Origin: an uncultured Pseudomonadota bacterium
Lineage (GTDB): Bacteria > Bdellovibrionota_B > Oligoflexia > Oligoflexales > CAIYRB01
Assembly (NCBI GenBank): GCA_903928445.1
Contig: CAIYRB010000175.1
Location: forward strand, 1 to 39,973
Direction of reading: 5' to 3'
DNA: 39,973 bases
Under the pieces are notes generated by a model. That model saw only the letters and a program-made list of their open reading frames with translations. It was not told the origin of the DNA and made no database searches. The position numbers and the translations under genes were made by a program. Of the stretch, positions 1-6,763 are shown in pieces (the stretch's first letter is position 1; every line of letters starts with the position of its first letter).

Positions 1-342
1 GATATCCGCTGCACGCTCGATCAAGGCTTGAAGGCTGTCGGTCCGCTGATGGTCGTCTTTCTCAAGCCGCGCCTTGATGCGCAGCCTGAAGGCAGCGGTA
101 GCCGCCTGGGTGTCGTCGCATCGCGCAAGGTCGGCAATGCGGTCGTGCGTAACCGGGTCAAACGGCAGCTGCGGGAGGCTTACCGGCATCTACGCCCGGA
201 GCTGCTAACGCTTGACGCGCTCAAAGACGGCGACGTCGTGGTCGTGGCTCGAGCTGCTGCGGCAGAGGCCTCTAGTGCGTGCATGGCTGAGGCCTTACAG
301 CTCGGTCTGAGGCGCCTGAAGCGTCAGCTAGACGCGCGGTGA
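1..342 (+). CDS. rnpA: Ribonuclease P protein component, 5' end cut off by window
   Basis: RnpA is the small basic protein subunit of RNase P, which matures the 5' ends of tRNAs together with the M1 RNA. The frame is open from base 1, and residues encoded before the first candidate start (TTG at 28) still align with the family, so the true start lies upstream and the gene is partial here. The diagnostic RNR motif region (SRKVGNAVVRNRVKRQLREA) is encoded around 121-180 and is rich in Arg and Lys. The stop codon overlaps the GTG start of yidD (GTGA at 339-342), which indicates translational coupling. The gene order rnpA-yidD-yidC-jag-mnmE is the classic conserved cluster. Identity is secure; only the N-terminus is missing. 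Confidence 0.95.
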   Translation, partial: DIRCTLDQGLKAVGPLMVVFLKPRLDAQPEGSGSRLGVVASRKVGNAVVRNRVKRQLREAYRHLRPELLTLDALKDGDVVVVARAAAAEASSACMAEALQLGLRRLKRQLDAR

Positions 343-593
343 AGGCCGCGGCGGACAGCCCGGAGCTAGTCCATGGTCGTGGCCTGGTGGCGCGCGGCCT
401 GTCCGCTTTGCTGGTTTTTTATCGCTACACAGTATCGCCCCTGCTCGGGCCCAGGTGCCGCTTTTATCCAAGTTGTTCGCAGTATGCGCTGGAAAGCCTA
501 GCTAAGTATCGCTTGTCACTCGCACTCACAAAGACCGGTCGGCGCCTCCTGTGCTGCCAGCCTTTCCACCCCGGGGGAATAGACCTACCGTGA
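339..593 (+). CDS. yidD: Membrane protein insertion efficiency factor YidD
   Basis: YidD is a small membrane-associated protein that helps YidC/Sec insert inner-membrane proteins. The 84-residue product has the family core: an amphipathic stretch (LLVFYRYTVSPLLGPRC), then RFYPSCSQYALE with two conserved Cys, and the C-terminal signature CQPFHPGGID (usually CHPFHPGG). The start is GTG at 339, overlapping the rnpA stop by four bases, and the stop overlaps the GTG start of yidC in the same GTGA arrangement (590-593). The length is normal for the family (70-90 residues). Nothing looks broken. Confidence 0.95.
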   Translation: MKAAADSPELVHGRGLVARGLSALLVFYRYTVSPLLGPRCRFYPSCSQYALESLAKYRLSLALTKTGRRLLCCQPFHPGGIDLP

Positions 594-2257
594 ATAAAAT
601 GGACAACCGCTCCATCCTGGCGATCGTATTTTGCGTAATTTTTTACCTCGGCTACTCCCAGTGGTTGGCAAAAAAGTACCCAAAACAGCCGACCGCAGGG
701 ACGCCTGCTGGGGAGCAACACCAAGGAGGCGAGCGTCCCAACACCTCTAGCGCCAATAATACCGCGAGCCCAGCGCCTGCGGCAGCATCGGCAAGCGCGA
801 CTCCAGGCGCTGCCGAGCCAATCAGGCTGAGCCCGGCTGACTTGAAGCTGGAGAGCGACCTGGTGGGCTATCAATTCTCGCAGGAAAGCGGCAGCTTGAC
901 CGCCCTGCAGCTGCTAAAATACAAAGCCGAAAACACTAGCGCTTCAGGTCCAGTCGAACTGCTCGACGGACCTTTGTCGATGCAGGCCATCGTCGGCGAA
1001 AAACCGGCAGCGCCGTTCACCGGCCTCTATTTTGCCGAGCGCCACGACCGCACGCTGAAGTTCTGGCGAGACCAAGGTGATTTTCGCCTGACTCAGGAGT
1101 TCCACATCCCAGAAGTCGGCTTCGGCGCCGACTTAAAGGTCAGCTTCACCAACATCAGCAACAAGCCCGTGGAGCTGACAGGCGGCCTACTGCTCGTCGA
1201 AAGCATCAAGCCAAAGAAGTCGACGCAGATTCTCGGCATCATCCCCGGAGCCTCTCGCCAACGCGACCAGATCATGTACCGGGCCGACGGGTCGACGGAG
1301 TGGCTGGATATCGAGAAGTTCTGCGGTAACGACAAGGACCCAGCAAAGCTAGACGGAGTGCCGATCAACTTCCTCGGGGTCGACCGCCACTATTTTGTCA
1401 GTGTCGTCGAGCCCAAGGCTAAAAACGGCAACCTCCGCATGGACCATGGCCACTCCGATGCCGACGGCTGCCAGATCCAAATCGTCAATTCCGACCGCCA
1501 AGGCGCCGTCAAACCCGGTGACACGGTGACCTTGGAGTTTGCGACCTATTCCGGGCCCAAAGACCTGCCGATCATGGAGGCGCACAATCCTGAGCTTGGC
1601 ACCGCCATGCACCTCGGCATCTTCAGCTTTATCGCCCGTCCGCTGCTGTCGGTCATCGAGGGCTTCCAGCAGGTCACGCACAACTACGGCGTCGCCATCA
1701 TCCTCCTGACGATCTGTCTCAAGCTGTTGTTTTTCCCGCTGATGAAGGCCTCCTCGACGTCGATGCACCGGATGAAGAAGCTCAATCCGCAGATGCAGCT
1801 CATCCGTGACAAATACAAAGACGACAAAGCTAAGCAGCAGCAAGAGCTGATGAAGTTCATGGGCTCGCACAAGATCAACCCGATGAAGGGCTGCCTGCCC
1901 GTGCTACCGCAGATCCCCGTGTTCTTCGCCTTCTACCAGGTCTTGCAGAACTCAATCCAGCTTCGCCATGCGCCCTTTGCGATGTGGATCCATGATTTGT
2001 CAGCCATGGACCCCTACTTTGTCACGCCTCTACTGATGGGCGTGGCAATGTTTATGCAACAGAAGTTGACCCCGACTACTGGAATGGATAAAACTCAAGA
2101 GAAAATTTTGATGTTTATGCCCATAATGTTCACAGTCATGATGCTGACCCTGCCAGCCGGACTGACCCTGTATATGCTGACAAACACCTTGATTGGAATC
2201 GTTCAGCAAAAGTGGCTGTACCGCCGGCTGGAAAAACTAGAGCCAAACCCTGTGTGA
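590..2257 (+). CDS. yidC: Membrane protein insertase YidC
   Basis: YidC inserts and folds inner-membrane proteins alone or with SecYEG. I choose GTG at 590 (product MNKMDNRSILAIVF..., 555 residues) because it overlaps the yidD stop and has a GGGGGA ribosome site about 11 bp upstream; ATG at 599 is the alternative. Order: N-terminal membrane anchor (about residues 6-25), a Pro/Ala/Ser-rich linker, the large periplasmic domain to about residue 340, then the conserved insertase core with five membrane segments. The core contains CLPVLPQIPVFFAFYQVL and APFAMWIHDLSAMDP, very close to E. coli. The groove arginine of E. coli (Arg366, in FIVRGIMYP) aligns with Lys here (ICLKLLFFP); a basic residue is kept. 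The periplasmic domain marks a Gram-negative type. Confidence 0.96.
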   Translation: MNKMDNRSILAIVFCVIFYLGYSQWLAKKYPKQPTAGTPAGEQHQGGERPNTSSANNTASPAPAAASASATPGAAEPIRLSPADLKLESDLVGYQFSQESGSLTALQLLKYKAENTSASGPVELLDGPLSMQAIVGEKPAAPFTGLYFAERHDRTLKFWRDQGDFRLTQEFHIPEVGFGADLKVSFTNISNKPVELTGGLLLVESIKPKKSTQILGIIPGASRQRDQIMYRADGSTEWLDIEKFCGNDKDPAKLDGVPINFLGVDRHYFVSVVEPKAKNGNLRMDHGHSDADGCQIQIVNSDRQGAVKPGDTVTLEFATYSGPKDLPIMEAHNPELGTAMHLGIFSFIARPLLSVIEGFQQVTHNYGVAIILLTICLKLLFFPLMKASSTSMHRMKKLNPQMQLIRDKYKDDKAKQQQELMKFMGSHKINPMKGCLPVLPQIPVFFAFYQVLQNSIQLRHAPFAMWIHDLSAMDPYFVTPLLMGVAMFMQQKLTPTTGMDKTQEKILMFMPIMFTVMMLTLPAGLTLYMLTNTLIGIVQQKWLYRRLEKLEPNPV

Positions 2258-2269
2258 AAAGGAATCAGG

Positions 2270-3124
2270 ATGAGCCCACAAACGAATTCATCCCCATCGG
2301 CGAAAGCGCCGGTAACGATTGAAGGAAAGTCCCTAGAGCAAGCGCTGGTCAAGGCCGCGGGCAGCCTCGGCTGCACCCAGGACGAGATCGAGTACCGCGT
2401 CACCAAAGAAGAGACCGCTAGGGGTCTGTTCTCGTTTTTCAAGAACCAGGTCGTTGTGATCGAGGCCTGGCCCAAGGCCCGCGTGCAGCCCGAGCGACCG
2501 CGTCGCGAGCGCCGCGAACGGGACCGCGACCGCGAGCCCAGGTCGACTCGCCCGCGCCATAGCGAGCGCAACCGCGATGAAGATCAAGCCGACGCGGTCA
2601 AGGCTGAGCCGCTGAGTGCGGATCAAGTCGATGCGCTTAAGGAAGAGCTGCGGCTGTTTTGTGCCGGCATCTGCGCGCATATTGCCGGCGAGCCGGTAGA
2701 CGTCGAGGCGAGCATCGATGATGGCCGCCTGGTGCTCAATATCGACCACCCCTTCATCTCCGAACAGATCCACAAAAACAGCAAGCTGGCCGAAGCACTC
2801 GAGCATATCCTGCGCAAAAAGCCGCGGCATCTGCGTCAAGAACTGCCGTTTCGCATCTTCGCCGACGTCAGCGGCGTGCGCCGCAAGCGTGAAGACGACC
2901 TGGTCCAGATGGCCTTCGATCTGTCGGCCCAGGTGCACGAAAACAAGCGTCCGATCGTGCTCAACTACAAGAGCTCCTACGACCGCAAGATTATCCACAT
3001 GGCGCTGGACCGCGACGACCGCGTCTATACCAAGTCGATCGGCTCGGGTCCAAATCGTAAGCTTATGATCTTGCCTAGTAAAGATGGCCAGGATCTGCCA
3101 CCCACGGTGGTCGAAGGCGATTGA
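2270..3124 (+). CDS. khpB: KhpB/Jag RNA-binding protein (Jag_N, KH-like, R3H)
   Basis: Jag/KhpB proteins bind RNA, partner with KhpA in many bacteria and are encoded beside yidC. Visible order in 284 residues: Jag_N domain (about 14-65, with the ARGLFSFF core), a highly charged Arg/Asp/Glu linker (about 73-105), a KH-like region (about 120-190) and an R3H domain (about 200-278, with RPIVLNYKSSYDRKIIHMAL and the Arg...His pair). The KH region lacks the GXXG loop: where family members read IGKRGQTLDALQ, this one reads IHKNSKLAEALE. The start ATG has AAAAGGAATCAGG just upstream, 12 bp after yidC. The stop overlaps the TTG start of mnmE. Family assignment is firm; RNA binding by the KH part is doubtful. 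Confidence 0.92.
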   Translation: MSPQTNSSPSAKAPVTIEGKSLEQALVKAAGSLGCTQDEIEYRVTKEETARGLFSFFKNQVVVIEAWPKARVQPERPRRERRERDRDREPRSTRPRHSERNRDEDQADAVKAEPLSADQVDALKEELRLFCAGICAHIAGEPVDVEASIDDGRLVLNIDHPFISEQIHKNSKLAEALEHILRKKPRHLRQELPFRIFADVSGVRRKREDDLVQMAFDLSAQVHENKRPIVLNYKSSYDRKIIHMALDRDDRVYTKSIGSGPNRKLMILPSKDGQDLPPTVVEGD

Positions 3125-4515
3125 GCGACGAGGCCCTGAAGCCCGCGCCCGAGTCCTACAGCGCACCCATCGCCGCCTTGGCCTCTGGCCAGGGCGCTGG
3201 TGCTATTGCAATGATTCGCCTGTCGGGGAGCGGTGTTCATGCGCTACTACGGCGCTGCCTGCCACCAGGCCCCATCTGGCCTGAGCGCATGCTCCGCAAG
3301 TGCCAGCTGACTGACCCCGCGACCGGATCCGTCGTCGACGATGCCATGGTGGTGTTCTTCACCGGCCCGCGTTCCTACACTGGCGAGGATAGCGCCGAGA
3401 TCCATTGCCATGGTGGCGCCTATATTATTCAAAGCGTGCTGGCCCTGCTCTACCGACTCGGCTGCCGTCCGGCTGAGCCCGGCGAGTTTACTCGTCGCGC
3501 CTTTCTTCATGGCAAGCTCGACTTAACCGCAGCCGAGGGCATCAGGGAGCTCATCGACGCCCAATCACACCAGCAATGGGTGGCAGCCAGACACCTGGCC
3601 TCGGGCCAGCTGAAACTGGCGATCGACAGCCTGCGCCATACCCTGGTCGGTGCCCTGGCCTTCCTGGAAGCGCAGATCGACTTTCCCGATGAAGGCGACA
3701 CCGCCCACCTGCACCTGGGAATGGTGCGCCAGCGCGCACTGGCGGTCCGAACAGAAATTGAGCGGCTTGCTGCCAGCTACTCAAGCGGCCGGGTTGCCAG
3801 CCAGGGGCTGATGGTCGCCCTCTTTGGCGCTCCCAATGCAGGCAAGTCCACCCTGATGAATAGCTTGCTCGGGAGACAACGCGCGATCGTCACCGAGCAC
3901 GCCGGCACCACGCGCGACTATCTCGAAGAGCGGTGCCTGGTCCATGGCCGTTTGCTGCGACTAGTTGACATGGCGGGCATCCGCGCACCAGACACCAGCA
4001 TCGATCCCGTCGAGGCCCTCGGCATCGAAGCCGCGAGGCGCCTAGCTAGCGAGGCCGATTTAGTGCTGTTTTTGGCACCCGCGGACAGCGACGTCGATCC
4101 TAGTCCACAAATCGCGTCCTGGAGGGCCGAGCTACAGCCTCGTGCCTATCTCCAGATCGCGACTAAAGCCGACCTGCGCCAACCAAGCTGGCCTGGCCCG
4201 TGGCTGTCCCTGTCCTGCCGCAGTGGCGAAGGCTTGGACGCTCTGCGCCAAGCCCTGGCGGATCAAGTCGATACCTACGTCGGTGGCCTCAACCAAGAAC
4301 AGGCTTTCGTCACCTCAGCCCGGCACCAGGCCGCCCTGCAAGATGCGCATGCGGCCTTGACGCGGTTTTTCGCGGCAGACGCCGCTGGCGCCTACGAAGA
4401 GCTGCTGGCATTTGAGCTACAAGAAGCGGCCAAGGCCTTGGTGGCGATCGTCGGCCGAGTCGGCAACGAAGACGTCTTAGACCGGATCTTCAGTGAATTT
4501 TGTGTCGGTAAATAG
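3121..4515 (+). CDS. mnmE: tRNA modification GTPase MnmE
   Basis: MnmE with MnmG forms the carboxymethylaminomethyl group on wobble uridine 34 of certain tRNAs. Domains in the 464-residue product: N-terminal tetrahydrofolate-binding domain (YSAPIAALASGQGAGAIAMI at the start), a helical domain with GKLDLTAAEGIRELIDAQS, and an inserted G domain. The G domain has G1 GAPNAGKST (about 236-244), G2 TTRDYLEE, G3 as DMAGIR rather than the common DTAGIR, and G4 as TKAD rather than NKxD. The C-terminus ends FCVGK, the Cys motif (usually CIGK) needed for modification. The start is TTG at 3121 overlapping the khpB TGA, with GAAGGCGA upstream. mnmG is not adjacent; dps follows instead. Confidence 0.95.
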   Translation: MSDEALKPAPESYSAPIAALASGQGAGAIAMIRLSGSGVHALLRRCLPPGPIWPERMLRKCQLTDPATGSVVDDAMVVFFTGPRSYTGEDSAEIHCHGGAYIIQSVLALLYRLGCRPAEPGEFTRRAFLHGKLDLTAAEGIRELIDAQSHQQWVAARHLASGQLKLAIDSLRHTLVGALAFLEAQIDFPDEGDTAHLHLGMVRQRALAVRTEIERLAASYSSGRVASQGLMVALFGAPNAGKSTLMNSLLGRQRAIVTEHAGTTRDYLEERCLVHGRLLRLVDMAGIRAPDTSIDPVEALGIEAARRLASEADLVLFLAPADSDVDPSPQIASWRAELQPRAYLQIATKADLRQPSWPGPWLSLSCRSGEGLDALRQALADQVDTYVGGLNQEQAFVTSARHQAALQDAHAALTRFFAADAAGAYEELLAFELQEAAKALVAIVGRVGNEDVLDRIFSEFCVGK

Positions 4516-4659
4516 CTACGTCAGACCAGGGTCTTAACAAGGATCCACCGGCCTGGCGCCCAGCCAAAGCTAGCTAGTCCGGATCAAAAGGTCTAAAACA
4601 CAGGCAGTAGGCGCTCCCAGTTTGGGCCGCCGCAGACCATAATTTTTGATGAGGTTCCC

Positions 4660-5130
4660 ATGAAGGTCGATATCGGCGTCAATGATACAGGTCGCCGCAA
4701 TTTGTCGCAGGCCCTGAATAAAGTCCTCGCTGACACCTACACGCTTTACCTGAAAACGCAGAACTTCCATTGGAATGTCAAAGGTCCAAACTTCCAGCAG
4801 CTGCACCTGATGTTTGAAGGTCAATACTCCGCACTCGCTCTCGCTGTGGATGAAATCGCCGAACGCGTTCGCTCTCTTGGATACCCAGCTCTGGGCACGT
4901 TTACACAGTTTTTGGCCCTGACGTCGATTCAAGAGCCGGTGGGCGTTCCTGCAGCGACGGACATGATCAAACAACTACTGGCTGATCAAGAAAAGATCAC
5001 CCGCTCCGCGCACACCGTGCTTGTGGCTGCCACCGAAGCCAAAGACGAGGTCACCACCGATCTGATGATCCGCCGCATGACTGAGCACGAAAAGACCGCA
5101 TGGATGCTGCGCAGTCTGCTCGAAGAATAG
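4660..5130 (+). CDS. dps: Dps-family ferritin-like DNA-protection protein
   Basis: Dps proteins form 12-subunit cages that oxidise and store iron with peroxide and protect DNA. The 156-residue length is typical. The inter-subunit ferroxidase ligands are all present in the family pattern: His37 (NFHW), His49 (QLHLMFEG), Glu53 in place of the commoner Asp, Asp64 and Glu68 (VDEIAE). The start ATG follows GATGAGG by about 7 bp. It sits in a 144-bp gap after mnmE that contains a CATAAT hexamer at 4638-4643, a possible -10, without a convincing -35, so it probably has its own promoter. The lack of a Lys-rich tail suggests weak or no direct DNA binding by the N-terminus; that is inference. Confidence 0.93.
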   Translation: MKVDIGVNDTGRRNLSQALNKVLADTYTLYLKTQNFHWNVKGPNFQQLHLMFEGQYSALALAVDEIAERVRSLGYPALGTFTQFLALTSIQEPVGVPAATDMIKQLLADQEKITRSAHTVLVAATEAKDEVTTDLMIRRMTEHEKTAWMLRSLLEE

Positions 5131-5173
5131 AGCACAACGGCAACGAAACACCCAGGCTTGACGGAGATTTGCG

Positions 5174-5614
5174 ATGAGCTCGCCCATATACAGATTCCTT
5201 GCAAGCCTGGGCCTATTACTTTGCTGCGGCGGGTGGACATCAAGCGCGAATGCACCGGCAGGGCTCTGCGCATTCGAGGGCGGCTTCCAGGTCTGCCACA
5301 ACATGTCGGCAAAGCTACACAGCGTCAAATTAAGCTTCGCACCAAACCGCTTCATCACCATACAGACAGAACAAGCGATGGTCTGTGCGACCAACCCCAG
5401 CGGGATGAAGCGGGTTTATGGCCAACAAGCGCAAGCGGGTGGTGGCAATCCCTTTGAAGCCTATGTCAGCAATCACAGCGACAGCTGCACCGAAATCACC
5501 AGGCTGCGCTTAGACCCGGCGGGGGTTTGGCAGCTGACGATTGAGTTCAACGACGGCGACAGCGTAAATTTTTACTTCAACGTGATCGACCGGTTCTACA
5601 ATGTCACCGAATAA
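5174..5614 (+). CDS. Small exported protein with four cysteines, unknown function
   Basis: I do not recognise this 146-residue protein. It begins with a signal peptide: a short polar start, a hydrophobic stretch (FLASLGLLLCCGG) and an ANA cleavage site at about residues 25-27. The predicted mature part has four Cys (in GLCAFEG, QVCHNM, MVCATN and DSCTE), enough for two disulfides in an oxidising periplasm. The remainder is short beta-rich segments and ends with NFYFNVIDRFYNVTE. The start ATG has CGGAGATTTGCG just before it. It follows dps by 43 bp on the same strand and may be co-transcribed. It converges on a lipoprotein gene with only 11 bp between stops. No homology is claimed. Confidence 0.7.
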   Translation: MSSPIYRFLASLGLLLCCGGWTSSANAPAGLCAFEGGFQVCHNMSAKLHSVKLSFAPNRFITIQTEQAMVCATNPSGMKRVYGQQAQAGGGNPFEAYVSNHSDSCTEITRLRLDPAGVWQLTIEFNDGDSVNFYFNVIDRFYNVTE

Positions 5615-5625
5615 AACAGGGCAAG

Positions 5626-6663
5626 TTACAGACAGGCGCGGGTAAGCGTGAAGCTGTAATGGCAGCCGCCCGTGGGCTTTGACTTGTTAGCCGCTCCCTC
5701 GTTGTCCTTGTAAGTGTCGCTGCCCGGCTCGGTGTAGCCGATTGTCGCCGCGGCTGCCCCCGGTGGAATGATCTTGGTGTGATTTAGCCAAGTCGAAAGA
5801 TCAGCATCACTCGTATTGAGAATATTCGCGTTATTATCTAGGAAGTACAGCTTCCAGTTCTGAGGGCATGCAAGCCGATTCCGCAAGTCACTGATAGTAT
5901 TAACGGCGACAGCAGACACACCGGTTGCCGCAGTCATGATGAGCGAGTCATTCGGTTTAAAGCCCCCCGGAATCACCAACGGGATGGGCGCACCGCCAGC
6001 CTTAAATGCGGTCAAAGCCCTTGATTTGGCAGTAACCGAATCCATATGGTAAGGGAATGCTGGGTCCACTTTAAAGTCGCTTGTGGGAGTGCACGACGCT
6101 ACTGGAGACGGCATGGCGGCCCCACCCGTCGATGCGACGGATGCTCGCGGTGACGGCGGAGCACTCATGCTAAACGTGGCCTGATTATCGACCGATCCAG
6201 ATAAATCGTAACCTTTTATTTTTCCTCGATTTGACACGGGTAGATAAAAGTAAGCATGCCAACGACTAGCGGCAGGAGTCGGGATGATGCCTGCCTCGAC
6301 CGGAGCCGTACTATCGGTAAAATTCGCAGATATACTGCTAAACTGCACCGTGCCCGCGTACTTGCTGCCGTCAGCAAATTGGACGACGCAACCATAAGCA
6401 TCCTGGTCCGCGATGGCCGGAACACCGTCTGACGAGCTAGCAAGGTCACAGGACGATATCAGGAAAGCTCCGGCGACTTGCACAGGAGCTGTGGATTTGG
6501 TCGTTTCGGAGTCCTGCGTCGACGCCGTCTGAGACGCATCATTGGCTGATTGATTGTTTGCCTTGCCATTATGTTCTAACGAGCTGCTTAGCGGGTTAGT
6601 CCCGACACTGCACGCATGCATCAGAATAGTCATGGAGACAATCAGAGTGGTTCTTATTGGCAT
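5626..6663 (-). CDS. Predicted lipoprotein, unknown function
   Basis: This 345-residue product has a lipoprotein-type leader: MPIRTTLIVSMTILMHAC, with Cys18 as the lipid-anchored residue after a hydrophobic core. I choose ATG at 6663 rather than the ATGs at 6669 or 6690 because GGAG lies 7 bp upstream of it. After the Cys comes a Ser/Thr/Asn/Gln-rich low-complexity linker to about residue 55, typical of surface lipoproteins. A globular part rich in Ser, Thr, Ala and Asp follows, with three further Cys before the C-terminal pair (GGCHYSFTLTRACL). No known domain is recognised. Locally lower GC than the neighbours, especially around its start, could mean relaxed selection or recent acquisition. 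Confidence 0.7.
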   Translation of the reverse strand: MPIRTTLIVSMTILMHACSVGTNPLSSSLEHNGKANNQSANDASQTASTQDSETTKSTAPVQVAGAFLISSCDLASSSDGVPAIADQDAYGCVVQFADGSKYAGTVQFSSISANFTDSTAPVEAGIIPTPAASRWHAYFYLPVSNRGKIKGYDLSGSVDNQATFSMSAPPSPRASVASTGGAAMPSPVASCTPTSDFKVDPAFPYHMDSVTAKSRALTAFKAGGAPIPLVIPGGFKPNDSLIMTAATGVSAVAVNTISDLRNRLACPQNWKLYFLDNNANILNTSDADLSTWLNHTKIIPPGAAAATIGYTEPGSDTYKDNEGAANKSKPTGGCHYSFTLTRACL

Positions 6664-6763
6664 CGACATACTCCATACGAATAGGCACAAGAGCTTTATC
6701 GACCTGCCTTGGGCAAAGGTTGAGCAAGAATTGTAATCAAATGAATTCTAAAGATTTTTTAGA

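Noticed and set aside
28..342. TTG at 28 as the start of rnpA
   Set aside because: The frame continues to base 1 with RnpA-like residues, so the gene is cut by the window edge and 28 is not a real start.
2333..3166. Long open frame (277 codons) antisense to khpB
   Set aside because: It mirrors GC-rich codon use of the sense gene, has no ribosome site or family motif, and the sense frame is clearly khpB.
4610..4631. Hairpin GGCG-CCCA/TGGG-CGCC before dps as a terminator of mnmE
   Set aside because: The stem is interrupted and the T-run is about 12 bp further, so it does not fit a terminator; it could be chance.
6690..6763. FliA-like promoter (GTCGATAA) upstream of the lipoprotein gene on the minus strand
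   Set aside because: The -35 element TAAAG is absent at the right distance; the match is limited to the -10.
6747..6763. Inverted repeat TCTAAA/TTTAGA as a terminator of the Ski2-like helicase
   Set aside because: It is almost entirely A/T with one G-C pair, so the hairpin would be too weak; kept only as a remark.
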